A stretch of DNA of 64,000 nt from Cloacimonetes bacterium UBA5614 (GTDB lineage Bacteria > Cloacimonadota > Cloacimonadia > Cloacimonadales > Cloacimonadaceae), in assembly GCA_002424605.1 (NCBI GenBank), contig DIKQ01000005.1, positions 490,401 to 554,400 of the forward strand, read 5' to 3'. The translations under genes were made by a program, and so were the position numbers. The notes under the pieces were generated by a model. The model ran no database searches and was not told the origin of the DNA. It saw nothing but the letters and a program-made list of their open reading frames with translations. Positions 51,854-60,231 of the stretch are shown one piece after another (the first letter of the stretch is position 1; each line of letters begins with the position of its first letter).

Positions 51854-52493
51854 GGGTGGACACAGCCAGGACCAGTCCCGAAACGATATCCAGAACCTGC
51901 TCCGGTTCAGTTGCCACATTGCTGATGCCCCGGGATTGCCAGTTGTAAAGGGTGAGATTGTCCAGGGGATACTTCAGCCCGGAGGAAGCGGCAAACTCCG
52001 CTTTTTCAGTGACGGCAAGCAGGGACAAAAGGGAACCGGCGGGGTAACTGAGACATACACTGCCGGATAGGACGCTGATAATCTGGCTGCTGCTGACAAG
52101 CTTTGCTGATATGCCATTCCGGTGCGCCTGCAGGAGGTTTTGCACCAGAGCGAGGGCATGGTCAAAGCGTCCCTCCAGGTTATTGCAGATAATGATTTCT
52201 CCTATTCCCTGCTCAAGGCAGTACTCCACCGCCAGCTGGGTATCGGTCTCATTCTTTTCAGACCGGTAAATGATGTTTTCACAGCCGTCTGGAATGACAG
52301 TGCGCAGGCCCCGCGGCAGGGAATCCATATCGCCAATCAGCACACGGGGAGAGAGATTCAGTTCCCTGCAGATTTCCAGACCGCCATCCACGGCAATCAC
52401 CAGGTCAGTCTCTGTAATGGAATCATAGGGAATGACGGGTTCAAGAGGAGAAAAAGGCGTAATCAGCCAGGCGCGGAGGTATTTTTCGCTCAT
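51846..52493 (-). CDS. thiN: Thiamine pyrophosphokinase
   Basis: A 215-residue thiamine pyrophosphokinase, which makes thiamine diphosphate from thiamine and ATP. Conserved features are DLVIAVDGGLEICRELNLSP, LIGDMDSLPRG (family GDFDS), EKNETDTQLAVEYCLEQG (KDxTD-type metal site) and NLEGRFDHALALVQNL (the GGRxDH substrate loop). The C-terminal domain holds PAGSLLSLLAVTEKA and LYNWQSRGISN, close to the usual GLKYPL/SRGISN end. Its start overlaps the M23 peptidase stop by 4 bp. No thiamine riboswitch or transporter is adjacent. Confidence 0.92.
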   Translation of the reverse strand: MSEKYLRAWLITPFSPLEPVIPYDSITETDLVIAVDGGLEICRELNLSPRVLIGDMDSLPRGLRTVIPDGCENIIYRSEKNETDTQLAVEYCLEQGIGEIIICNNLEGRFDHALALVQNLLQAHRNGISAKLVSSSQIISVLSGSVCLSYPAGSLLSLLAVTEKAEFAASSGLKYPLDNLTLYNWQSRGISNVATEPEQVLDIVSGLVLAVSTLR

Positions 52494-53407
52494 CGGGTAG
52501 TGTAATAGACTGGTTCTTCTAAGCGGTTCAGGTAACGGGCGGGATTGACCTTGGCGCCGTTGACCAGGACCTCGTAATGCAGATGCGGTCCGGTTGATAC
52601 TCCCGTATTGCCCATCTGGGCGATAATCTGGCCCTTGCGCACCTGGTCGCCGATGGCGGCTTCGAAGCGGTGCAGGTGACCATAACGGGTCTCAAAGCCG
52701 TTGGCATGGCGGATTTTTATCAGCTTGCCATATTCCGGGTCATAGGCTGTGGCTATCACTTCACCGTCCCCGGTGGCATAGACAGGCGTCCCCACCTTGT
52801 TGGCAAAGTCTATCCCATAGTGAAAATACAGACGCTTGTGGAAAGGATGCATCCGCACCCCCCAGCCGTCCGACCACCTGCCGAAAGTGGGATACACGGA
52901 TGGCCCGCTTTCAGGATTGTAGGGCAGGGAGCTTTCGGGAGCCACTTCGCCGTCCAGCACGGCAACAGCCGTCAGGATTATCTTCAGGCGTTCCTCCACC
53001 GAGTTTATCCTGGCATCCAGATAGGAGTCGTAAACAAAGGTGTTGTCCGCCAGGGATTCATCAGCGCCGTTCATGTTGTAGGGATAGAGCTTTTCCTCGC
53101 TCTGGGGCTTCTTATCTATTACTTTGAAGGTGTCAAGCTTGTGATAAATGGAATCAACCACGCCGGAATAGTATTCCAGCTTGTCGCGGAGTTCGGTGTT
53201 TTCGCGTTTCAGCAGTTCAGAGGACCGGCTGTCGCCATCGCCAAACTGCAGACCGGAAAGATACAGCACAGACATAACAAAGACGCAGGCAAGCAGGATA
53301 ACCGCCACAGCCAGGACAGACCGGGACAGCTGCAGCTCTTTGCGCACTCCGTCCAGACCATACTGGTAGGTAATCTTCCACTTTCTCTTTATCCTGAAGG
53401 GGTCCAT
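52490..53407 (-). CDS. M23-family metallopeptidase, membrane-anchored
   Basis: A 305-residue protein: cytoplasmic N-terminus, one membrane segment (~29-50), a predicted coiled coil (~60-90, LLKRENTELRDKLEYY), then a LytM/peptidase_M23 domain with RMHPFHKRLYFHYGIDFANK (HxxxD zinc ligands), GHLHRFEAAIGDQVRKGQII and TGPHLHYEVLVNG (HxH). All zinc ligands are present, so it may be an active endopeptidase acting on peptidoglycan cross-links. The ATG at 53407 has AGGAG 5 bp upstream; the longer frame adds 13 codons without a site. It overlaps thiN by 4 bp. Confidence 0.88.
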   Translation of the reverse strand: MDPFRIKRKWKITYQYGLDGVRKELQLSRSVLAVAVILLACVFVMSVLYLSGLQFGDGDSRSSELLKRENTELRDKLEYYSGVVDSIYHKLDTFKVIDKKPQSEEKLYPYNMNGADESLADNTFVYDSYLDARINSVEERLKIILTAVAVLDGEVAPESSLPYNPESGPSVYPTFGRWSDGWGVRMHPFHKRLYFHYGIDFANKVGTPVYATGDGEVIATAYDPEYGKLIKIRHANGFETRYGHLHRFEAAIGDQVRKGQIIAQMGNTGVSTGPHLHYEVLVNGAKVNPARYLNRLEEPVYYTTR

Positions 53408-53470
53408 AAATCTCCTGTACCTTTGTTTTGCTCTCTGCTGATGCATATCTGATTATCAGACAGGGCGTTC

Positions 53471-53499
53471 ATCTTAATAAGCAGTTATATTTTAGTCAA
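53471..53499 (-). promoter_or_regulatory. Candidate promoter of M23-thiN pair
   Basis: Minus-strand TTGACT (complement of 53494-53499), a 17-bp spacer and TAAGAT (complement of 53471-53476). The intergenic region 53408-53768 also holds a 13-bp palindrome, TCTGATTATCAGA (53448-53460), in the predicted leader, and otherwise nothing I can name. Confidence 0.48.
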
Positions 53500-53648
53500 G
53501 CTATTTCGGCTTTGCTCCACTTCAAAGTCTTTTCTGAAAGGCATTCAGGCTCAGCTGTTTTTTTTGCTTTACTAATATTTGGCAGGCAGATAGTTTAGTA
53601 TTATTATGTTTGTAGTTTTAAAAGGCAGAAGGGAGACAATATTTGTGC

Positions 53649-53677
53649 TTGACAAAATTTGCCTATTATTCTGTTTA
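53649..53677 (+). promoter_or_regulatory. Candidate promoter of the Mrp/Mbx-like operon
   Basis: TTGACA at 53649-53654, a 17-bp spacer, then TGTTTA. The leader to the mrpE ATG at 53769 would be about 85 nt and no folded regulatory element is evident in it. Confidence 0.4.
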
Positions 53678-53768
53678 GTGAAGTGTAATGTCCCGACTAA
53701 GCACTCTAACCCCAGTAATAATGAATGAGATACGAATAAATGTGTTCAAGTAATGAAGCGGAGGCCTT

Positions 53769-54263
53769 ATGCATAAGGTTAAACCGGGTATAATACTGTT
53801 TGTGATTCTGTTTGGCTTGTGGCTGTTGCTGGCAGGCGCGGACAGGGACGAACTGATAGTGGCGGCAGCAGCGTCTCTGGTGATAAGCGTTTTGTTTGCC
53901 GGCAGGGCATCAGCCCTGGGCAGTGTCAGGTTGCATCCCAAGGCAATCGCCTATGCCGTTATCTTTTTCTTTGTCTTCCTGAAGGAATTGGTGCACAGCA
54001 CGATTGACGTGGCGGGACGGCTGCTTTCTCCCCGTTTGCCCATCAATCCCGGCATCGTGAAGGTCAGGACCAGGCTGAAAAGTCCTCTGGGCAGGATTAT
54101 CCTGGCAAACACCATCACCCTGACTCCCGGAACCATGACGATCGAGACAAAAGGCGAATACTATTACATTCACTGGATTGACATCAGGACCGAGGATATC
54201 GATTCCTCCACCGAAGCCATCGTAGCTAAGTTTGAGAAATATCTGGAGGTGATTTTTGGCTGA
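53769..54263 (+). CDS. mrpE: Mrp/Mbh antiporter subunit E-like protein
   Basis: A 164-residue MnhE/MbhA-type subunit. Two or three N-terminal membrane segments (PGIILFVILFGLWLLLAG, LIVAAAASLVISVLFAG, YAVIFFFVFLKELVHSTIDV) precede a cytoplasmic domain with NPGIVKVRTRLKSPLGRIIL and the family signature ANTITLTPGTMTIE. MrpE belongs to the multisubunit cation/proton antiporter. This is the first gene of a twelve-gene co-directional operon, and it overlaps the next gene by 8 bp. Position at the head of an E-F-G block matches the mbh/mbx operons of Thermococcales. Confidence 0.9.
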   Translation: MHKVKPGIILFVILFGLWLLLAGADRDELIVAAAASLVISVLFAGRASALGSVRLHPKAIAYAVIFFFVFLKELVHSTIDVAGRLLSPRLPINPGIVKVRTRLKSPLGRIILANTITLTPGTMTIETKGEYYYIHWIDIRTEDIDSSTEAIVAKFEKYLEVIFG

Positions 54264-54525
54264 TATCACCATGCTTATTATGAATGCCGCCTTCTATATC
54301 CTGATGGCTGCGGTGTTGCTGTCCTTTGTGCGCTTTATCAAGGGACCCACCTGCGCAGACAGGATGGTGGCATTGGATGCTATGACGATTGCCGGAATCT
54401 CGGTAATTGTCTTCATCGCAGTCTTTGCGAACAGAGCGATTTACCTCGACGTGGCTATGGTCTATGGCCTGCTCAGCTTTTTGGGTGTAATAGCTGTGGC
54501 GCGCTATCTGGAGAAAGGGTTATGA
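54256..54525 (+). CDS. mrpF: Mrp/Mbh antiporter subunit F-like protein
   Basis: An 89-residue, three-helix MnhF/MbhB-like subunit with the conserved FVRFIKGPTCADRMVALDAM segment after the first helix and a final helix ending YLEKGL. The start is a TTG with the strong ribosome-binding site GGAGGTG 5 bp upstream, inside the end of mrpE. It ends in a 4-bp overlap with mrpG. Together with MrpE and MrpG it forms the small-subunit block that contributes to the cation path in Mrp-type complexes. Confidence 0.9.
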   Translation: MADITMLIMNAAFYILMAAVLLSFVRFIKGPTCADRMVALDAMTIAGISVIVFIAVFANRAIYLDVAMVYGLLSFLGVIAVARYLEKGL

Positions 54526-54860
54526 TACAGATAATCGGCGCAGTCATCTCCCTTGTCGGCTCGATGTTCATCTTTCTGGGCGCTTTGGGCGTGGTTCGTA
54601 TGCCCGACGTTTACAACAGGATGCAGGCCGGCACCAAAGCAACAACCCTGGGCTCCATGCTGACCCTTATCGGAATTGGAATCGTTCTACCCGGCTGGCT
54701 GGGAAAGCTCCTGCTGCTGGTGGTTTTTATCATTATCACCAATCCCATCAGCTCCCATGCCCTGGCCAGAGCAGCTCACCATGCCGGAATCAAGCTTACC
54801 GAAAAATCCGTCAGGGACAATCTGAAAGAAGATTACCCGAAAGAGGATGATAATGGCTGA
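54522..54860 (+). CDS. mrpG: Mrp/Mbh antiporter subunit G-like protein
   Basis: A 112-residue MnhG/MbhC-like subunit with three helices and the family-typical GALGVVRMPDVYNRMQAGTK, TLGSMLTLIGIGI and NPISSHALARAAH. The C-terminal ~20 residues are charged and cytoplasmic. It overlaps its neighbours on both sides, consistent with tight translational coupling in this operon. Confidence 0.92.
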   Translation: MIQIIGAVISLVGSMFIFLGALGVVRMPDVYNRMQAGTKATTLGSMLTLIGIGIVLPGWLGKLLLLVVFIIITNPISSHALARAAHHAGIKLTEKSVRDNLKEDYPKEDDNG

Positions 54861-55110
54861 GAATATCCTTATAATAGTGCTTTCCACAATAAGTCTCATA
54901 GCAGCCGTCTTTGCCGTAGTGACCAAAAAAACGATAAACGCCATAATCTCCAGCGGAGTGGTCAGCCTGATGGCTTCCATCACGTTTCTGCTGGTTGCGG
55001 CGCCTGACGTGGCAATGACTGAAGCCGCCATAGGCTCCGGACTGACCACGGTGGTCTTCTTGTATGCCCTGAAGCATGTCAGAGGCCAAAGGAGCAGTCG
55101 AGATGATTAA
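54853..55110 (+). CDS. MbhD-like subunit (DUF4040)
   Basis: An 85-residue, three-helix protein matching the DUF4040/MbhD domain, which corresponds to part of MrpA's C-terminal region: AVVTKKTINAIISSGVVSLM and APDVAMTEAAIGSGLTTVVF, where APDVAxTE is the signature. I use the ATG at 54853 with GAGG 6 bp upstream, rather than the ATG 6 bp earlier that abuts it. It overlaps mrpG by 8 bp and the next gene by 8 bp. Confidence 0.88.
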   Translation: MAENILIIVLSTISLIAAVFAVVTKKTINAIISSGVVSLMASITFLLVAAPDVAMTEAAIGSGLTTVVFLYALKHVRGQRSSRDD

Positions 55111-55801
55111 ATATATCCTGATTTTCCTGGTGCTGATTGGTATGGCGTGGCTGTTTTTTCCCCTGGTGGTGGAATTCTTTACTCCGGACATTACCAACAA
55201 CCTGGCTGCCAATTATGTATTTGGTTCCGCTGCTGACCTGAACATGCCCAATGCAGTAACTGCAGTGGTGGTAACTTATCGCGGTCTGGACACGCTCGGC
55301 GAGGTAACGGTGCTTTTCCTGGCAACCGCCGGAGTGGGTTTTTTCCTGAAACGGAAAAAGCATATGGAAGGTATCCGCCGCCCCGGCTCGGAAATCCTTA
55401 AAACCGGGTCCGAGATTCTGGCTCCACTGATTATCATCTTCGGAATATACATATTCACCCATGGACACCTGACCCCCGGAGGAGGCTTCCCCGGAGGTGT
55501 AGTAATGGCTTCGGCATTTTTACTGTTGCTGATGGCAAATGAAAACTTCGGCTTTTCGCACGGTATCATTAACCTGACTGAGACCATTTCCGGAATCGGT
55601 TATGTGCTGATAGGCATTACCGGGCTTGTCCTGCTGGGATTGAACCATTTCCTTGACCCGCGCTGGCTGGGTCTTGGACAATGGGGCAGATTGTTTTCTG
55701 CCGGTGCGGTTCCTCTGATTTACAGCTTCATTGGACTGAAAGTGGGAGCTGAAATGTCCGGATTGCTGGATTCCCTGCAAAGCGACGGAGGTGAGCAATG
55801 A
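55103..55801 (+). CDS. MbhE/MbhF-like fusion subunit (MrpB-related)
   Basis: A 232-residue membrane protein joining two regions that are separate in Thermococcales. The N-terminal ~90 residues are MbhE-like (NAVTAVVVTYRGLDTLGEVT). The C-terminal part is MnhB/MbhF-like: ILKTGSEILAPLIIIFGIYI, HGHLTPGGGFPGGVVMAS (the conserved HGH-PGGGF-GG signature) and PLIYSFIGLKVGAEMSG. I moved the start to the ATG at 55103 with AGGAG 8 bp upstream. It overlaps MrpC by 4 bp. In Mrp systems this block helps form the sodium path. Confidence 0.87.
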   Translation: MIKYILIFLVLIGMAWLFFPLVVEFFTPDITNNLAANYVFGSAADLNMPNAVTAVVVTYRGLDTLGEVTVLFLATAGVGFFLKRKKHMEGIRRPGSEILKTGSEILAPLIIIFGIYIFTHGHLTPGGGFPGGVVMASAFLLLLMANENFGFSHGIINLTETISGIGYVLIGITGLVLLGLNHFLDPRWLGLGQWGRLFSAGAVPLIYSFIGLKVGAEMSGLLDSLQSDGGEQ

Positions 55802-56169
55802 TTATACTGATAACAGGACTGCTTCTCATCATTATTGGCTTTTGGGCAATGCTGACCCGCAAGAACCTGATTCGTATCATCATCGGTTTTGCCGTTATGG
55901 ACACAGGCATAAACATCGTTCTGGTAGCCATCGGATACGTTAAGGGCAAGACAGCCCCCATTATTGATAAGGCAGTTACCATGGCCCAAGGCGCAGAAGC
56001 AGGAATCCAGGCAGTGGACAAGGTCGTTGACCCAGTTCCGTCAGCGCTGGTGCTTACTGCCATAGTCATTGGTCTGGCAGTGACGGCTCTGATGCTGGCT
56101 TATGCCATACGTATGTATAAAACCGGCAACAGTCTTGATATTGATGATTTTGAGGAGCAAAAATGGTGA
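55798..56169 (+). CDS. mrpC: Mrp antiporter subunit C/NuoK-like protein
   Basis: A 123-residue, three-helix MnhC/MbhG/NuoK-type subunit: GFWAMLTRKNLIRIIIGFAV, MDTGINIVLVAIGYVKG, then VPSALVLTAIVIGLAVTALML. The DPVPSALVLTAIVIG block is the MnhC signature. A loop of ~25 residues between helices 2 and 3 (IIDKAVTMAQGAEAGIQAVDK) is longer than in NuoK and typical of MrpC. It overlaps the large antiporter gene by 7 bp. Confidence 0.9.
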   Translation: MIILITGLLLIIIGFWAMLTRKNLIRIIIGFAVMDTGINIVLVAIGYVKGKTAPIIDKAVTMAQGAEAGIQAVDKVVDPVPSALVLTAIVIGLAVTALMLAYAIRMYKTGNSLDIDDFEEQKW

Positions 56170-59100
56170 ATCCTCTTTATCTGATAGCGGTCTTTCTGAT
56201 AGGCGCGTTCCTGGTTCCTTTTGTGGACAGGGCAGACCGCCGGCTTTCACTTGGAGTGATGTATTTCTCCTTGTTATACACGGCTTCCCTCAGTCTGATG
56301 CGCCTGTGGCAGTTGTTCTTCACAAACGGCAATGAAACACAGGTCTTTACTGCCGGGTTTCAGCCCCCCTTATCCATTGCCCTCAGTTTTGGCTTCAAGG
56401 AAGCGCTGCTTACTTTCCTGGTCAATCTTACAGGTTTCCTGAGCGGAGTCTATCTGGCAAAAAAGCTCGGTAAATCAGGGGTTCAGTCCATTTCGATTCT
56501 TTTGCTTCTGATGCTGGGCGCTAATGGTTTAATTCTTACCAGGGATATTTTTAACGGCTTTGTCTTTCTGGAAATCCTGTCTATCGCCACCTATGCATTG
56601 ATAGGGTTGAAATCCAAGAAGAACGCTCTGGCTGCAGGCTTCAAGTACATGATGGCAGGAGGCTTGGCAAGCGCACTTCTTTTGATAGGCATTGCCTTTG
56701 CTTACCGTTATTCCGGAACCCTCAATCTGGATACCTGGGGTCGTTTGCTGATTCCTATGACTCTTGGTTACAAAATCGCTCTTTTTATGATTATCATGGC
56801 ATTCGTGATTGAATTGAAGCCCTTTCCTGCCAACGGATGGGCCTTGGATGTTTACCAGAGTGCCCATAGCGGAGTATCGTCCCTGATTGCTTCAGTCCAC
56901 ACGGGTGCGGTGCTTTATTTCTTTTACAAGCTGCTGCCCCTGATGCCCTATGAGTTTCTTCCTTTGCTGGCGGGGACCGGACTGGTCAGCTTTCTTCTGT
57001 CGAACCTGACTGCTTTAAGGCAGAAAAACGCAGCCCGGCTTTTGGGATACTCATCCACTGCCCAGACAGGTCTGCTGATGTTTGTCCTAACCGGACTCTA
57101 CCGCTACAATGTTCACCCTTCGCTGGTTCTGTTTATAGCCGGCGGTCTGTTTTTCACGAATTTCATTGCAAAGTCAGGCCTATTCTGGCTTGCCGGCATT
57201 ATCAAGGAAAAAACCACAGAAAAATGGAGCATCCTGCGCAAGCAACCCCTGCTCCTCGTGCTTTTTGGAGTCTTTATCCTTGCCCTGACCGGTCTTCCGC
57301 CTTTCCCCGCTTTCTTTGCCAAATGGGAAATCATCCAAATACTTGCCCAGCAAGGTGGATGGGTCGCTCTTACCGCTATCCTGCTTGGCTCCCTCTTGGA
57401 AGCTGCTTATTTGCTTCGCTGGTTTGGACTTGCGGTCAGACAGAATAGTGATGAACCTGAAACCGCTTCTCTGCCGTACTTAAAGCTCATTCCACCCCTG
57501 ATTGGCACAATCCTGCTGTTTGCTTTGTCCCTTTTCATGGGTTCGCAGCTTTATGTGCTTTCGGAATTTATGTATTTCCCCCTGCTGGCTTTACTGGTCT
57601 TTTCCATTCTGGACTGCTGTCCGTTAAAGCTGAAGGGTCTGCTTCTGGTTGCTGCAATTGGGCTATGGGGATGGTTTTCCGTCTGGCCCAGACTGATGGG
57701 TATCGGGCAGTTGTTCGGCCTCGTACTGATAGGCGGCGCACTGGTACAGGTCTTTGGATTCCTGCATCACAAAGGCAGGGAAGCCGGATTAATACCTTTG
57801 CTTGCCATGCTGATTTTTTCATTGGGCAATCTGCTGACAGCGTCTACAAAGCTGGATTTCTTTTTGACTTGGGAGTTTATGACCCTCTCATCCTACCTGT
57901 TGATAATGAGGGGTAAATCTTCACATAAAGCAGCATTGAGCTACATCCTGTTTTCCCTGGGTGGAGCTTATCTGATTCTGACCGGACTTTCCCTGATGCC
58001 TCCATTCAGTCCCGGAATGGCTTTCTACCTGCAATCGGGTTTTCACAGCATCGGCTTGGTTTCAACTATCCTGCTCGGCATCGGGTTTCTGATTAAAACA
58101 GGAGCTTTGGGAGTGCATGTCTGGCTTCCGGATGCTTATGCGGAAGCTGAAAACGAATTCACCTCTGTTCTGTCATCCGTTTTATCCAAAGCAGGGGTAT
58201 TTGGGCTTCTGCTCGTTCTGGTCATGGCAAAGGATGTCCTTGCTGCTAACAATCTGCTTCTGGACGCCCTGAGCTGGCTGGGTGTATTCACTGCATTCTT
58301 TGGTGCGCTGATGGCGGTCTTCCAGGAAGATGTGAAGAAATTGCTGGCATACTCCAGCATGAGCCAGCTTGGCTACATTATCCTTGGCTTTGCCCTGATG
58401 TCTCATCTGGGATGGGTTTCCGGACTATATCTGACTTTCACCCATCTGTTTTTCAAGGCACTCATATTTATGGCAATTGCAGGTGTGATACTTCGCACCG
58501 GCACCAGAAACATGTACGAAATGGGCGGTCTCATCAAAAAGATGCCGATATCTTACATCAGCGTCCTGATGGGTATCATTGCTGTTTCCGGAGTACCCCC
58601 CCTGAGCGGATTCGGCTCCAAATGGTTTATCTACACTTCCCTCATTGAACAGGGCCATTACTTCCAGGCAGGCTTGGCTTTCTTTGCCAGCGCAATCGCC
58701 TTTTTATACCTATACAGGCTGATTCACACCGTTTTCCTGGGACAGCCCAAACCCAGCCAGCAGAATGTGAAAGAAGCTCCCTTCTGGCTGATAATCCCCC
58801 AGGCAATCTTTATAATGGTTATCATGGGAATCTCCCTCTTCCCGAATTACATTACCAAACCCATTTCCAGTGCTGTATCCATTTTCATTGAGAAGCCCGA
58901 TTGGCTTTCCTGGACAGGATACAACATCACGCTGAATTCTCCAGTCCTGCACGGCAACTGGAACGGAAATCTGGTAATGCTGGTAACTATGGGTGTCTTC
59001 GGTTTTCCGTTGCTCTGGCTGCTGCTGATTAATGCCAGAACCCAAAAGGTGAAGCAGTTTAACATAGTTTTTGCGGCAGAGCGCCCCTACAAGCCCTGGA

Positions 59101-59315
59101 CCACTCACTTCGCGCACAATATGTTTGCCCATTACAACAAAGCCCTGGGCTGGCTGATTACCCCGCGTATCACAGCTTTCTGGAATGGCGTCACCGAATG
59201 GTCCCATTCACTGGCTGCCGCTTTTTCCCATATTTATACCGGTAACGGACAAACCTATCTGCTGCACATATTCATGTATATACTTGTCATATTCATAGTC
59301 GGAGGTATCCGCTGA
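56163..59315 (+). CDS. Tandem fusion of two MrpD/NuoM-type antiporter subunits
   Basis: A 1050-residue protein with about 28 hydrophobic segments, twice the length of MrpD. It holds two complete antiporter-like modules. The first has Glu137 in FVFLEILSIATYAL and Lys219 in ELKPFPANGWALD; the second has Glu571 in FFLTWEFMTLSSYLL and Lys645 in GFLIKTGALGVHVWLPDAY. These Glu/Lys pairs are the proton-translocation residues of NuoL/M/N. The two halves join near residue ~500-520 without a stop or frameshift. In the Mbx/Mbs complex two such subunits (H and H') are separate proteins. GAGGAG precedes the ATG, and the end overlaps the NuoH-like start as TGATG. Confidence 0.92.
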   Translation: MVNPLYLIAVFLIGAFLVPFVDRADRRLSLGVMYFSLLYTASLSLMRLWQLFFTNGNETQVFTAGFQPPLSIALSFGFKEALLTFLVNLTGFLSGVYLAKKLGKSGVQSISILLLLMLGANGLILTRDIFNGFVFLEILSIATYALIGLKSKKNALAAGFKYMMAGGLASALLLIGIAFAYRYSGTLNLDTWGRLLIPMTLGYKIALFMIIMAFVIELKPFPANGWALDVYQSAHSGVSSLIASVHTGAVLYFFYKLLPLMPYEFLPLLAGTGLVSFLLSNLTALRQKNAARLLGYSSTAQTGLLMFVLTGLYRYNVHPSLVLFIAGGLFFTNFIAKSGLFWLAGIIKEKTTEKWSILRKQPLLLVLFGVFILALTGLPPFPAFFAKWEIIQILAQQGGWVALTAILLGSLLEAAYLLRWFGLAVRQNSDEPETASLPYLKLIPPLIGTILLFALSLFMGSQLYVLSEFMYFPLLALLVFSILDCCPLKLKGLLLVAAIGLWGWFSVWPRLMGIGQLFGLVLIGGALVQVFGFLHHKGREAGLIPLLAMLIFSLGNLLTASTKLDFFLTWEFMTLSSYLLIMRGKSSHKAALSYILFSLGGAYLILTGLSLMPPFSPGMAFYLQSGFHSIGLVSTILLGIGFLIKTGALGVHVWLPDAYAEAENEFTSVLSSVLSKAGVFGLLLVLVMAKDVLAANNLLLDALSWLGVFTAFFGALMAVFQEDVKKLLAYSSMSQLGYIILGFALMSHLGWVSGLYLTFTHLFFKALIFMAIAGVILRTGTRNMYEMGGLIKKMPISYISVLMGIIAVSGVPPLSGFGSKWFIYTSLIEQGHYFQAGLAFFASAIAFLYLYRLIHTVFLGQPKPSQQNVKEAPFWLIIPQAIFIMVIMGISLFPNYITKPISSAVSIFIEKPDWLSWTGYNITLNSPVLHGNWNGNLVMLVTMGVFGFPLLWLLLINARTQKVKQFNIVFAAERPYKPWTTHFAHNMFAHYNKALGWLITPRITAFWNGVTEWSHSLAAAFSHIYTGNGQTYLLHIFMYILVIFIVGGIR

Positions 59316-60223
59316 TGAGCTTGGTAACCAAACTGATCTGGACTTTTATCTCTCTTGGGATTGTAACTATCTGGGGTCTTACCCTCACAGGCATTGTTGC
59401 CAAAATCTTTGCCAGGGTGCAGGGTCGCCTGGGACCGCCTGTATGGCAGCCCTTTATCGATATTATCAAAAACAATGCCAAGCGGACTGCTGTCAGCCAC
59501 GGCATCATGTTTTATCTGGGACCCGTATTCCGCATTGCAGGCGGTATCGGCACCTATATGTTTATCCCCGCCATTTACGGTTCTTTGTATTTCTCAAATT
59601 TTTCCGTTTCAGGCGATGTCTTTCTGGTAATGTACTTCATCTTCTTTGGACAATTGGGAATGGCATTGGGTGCGGGAGAGGGCGGTCATCCCTATTCCGC
59701 TATCGGCGTAGCCCGGGGACTGGCTCAAATGACAGCTTTTGAAGTGCCGTTTGCCCTTTCAGTAATCAGTCTTGCCGTGCAGTATCACACCCTGAACATC
59801 ACAGAAATTGTGGCTGCACAGCAGGGAGGAATCCTTAGCTGGACACTGTTTACCAATCCCCTTGCCGTTATTGCCGCCATGATTGCCATGCTGGGCATGA
59901 ATATGTACAATCCTTTCTCTGTGGTTATTGCTCCGCAGGAAACCCCCATCGGACCTCCCACTGAGTACTCCGCTTCGTTTCTGGGAATGCTGGCGACCAA
60001 CCGCGGCATCTTTAACGCCGCCAAGATGGTGCTCTTTATGAATCTCTATTTCGGCGGAGCGACCAATCTTGTTGAAATGATTGTCAAGACCTTCTGCATC
60101 TACTTTTTCAGTGTGTTTATCGGTGTGGCTTTCCCACGCTTCAAAACCGAAGATGCCATCCGCTTTTTCCTCAAGGTGCCCACTTTGGTCGGCATCCTGG
60201 CAATTGCGGTATTTCTGATTTAG
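59315..60223 (+). CDS. NuoH/MbhM-like membrane subunit
   Basis: A 302-residue, ~8-helix subunit that connects the soluble redox module to the membrane pump. Family signatures are IFARVQGRLGPPVWQPFIDI (near-universal GRxGP), GAGEGGHPYSAIGVARGLAQ with TAFEVPFAL, the acidic loop NPFSVVIAPQETPIGPPTEY, and IGVAFPRFKTEDAIRFFLKV. The quinone-binding-type E-loop sequence is reduced as in Mbh/Mbx and hydrogenase-4 types. It lies between the antiporter fusion and the NuoB-like gene, as in mbh/mbx operons. Confidence 0.92.
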   Translation: MSLVTKLIWTFISLGIVTIWGLTLTGIVAKIFARVQGRLGPPVWQPFIDIIKNNAKRTAVSHGIMFYLGPVFRIAGGIGTYMFIPAIYGSLYFSNFSVSGDVFLVMYFIFFGQLGMALGAGEGGHPYSAIGVARGLAQMTAFEVPFALSVISLAVQYHTLNITEIVAAQQGGILSWTLFTNPLAVIAAMIAMLGMNMYNPFSVVIAPQETPIGPPTEYSASFLGMLATNRGIFNAAKMVLFMNLYFGGATNLVEMIVKTFCIYFFSVFIGVAFPRFKTEDAIRFFLKVPTLVGILAIAVFLI

Positions 60224-60231
60224 GAGCCTTT

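Noticed and set aside
53448..53460. 13-bp palindrome TCTGATTATCAGA as an operator
   Set aside because: A single short occurrence in a leader region; no second copy or nearby regulator to support it.
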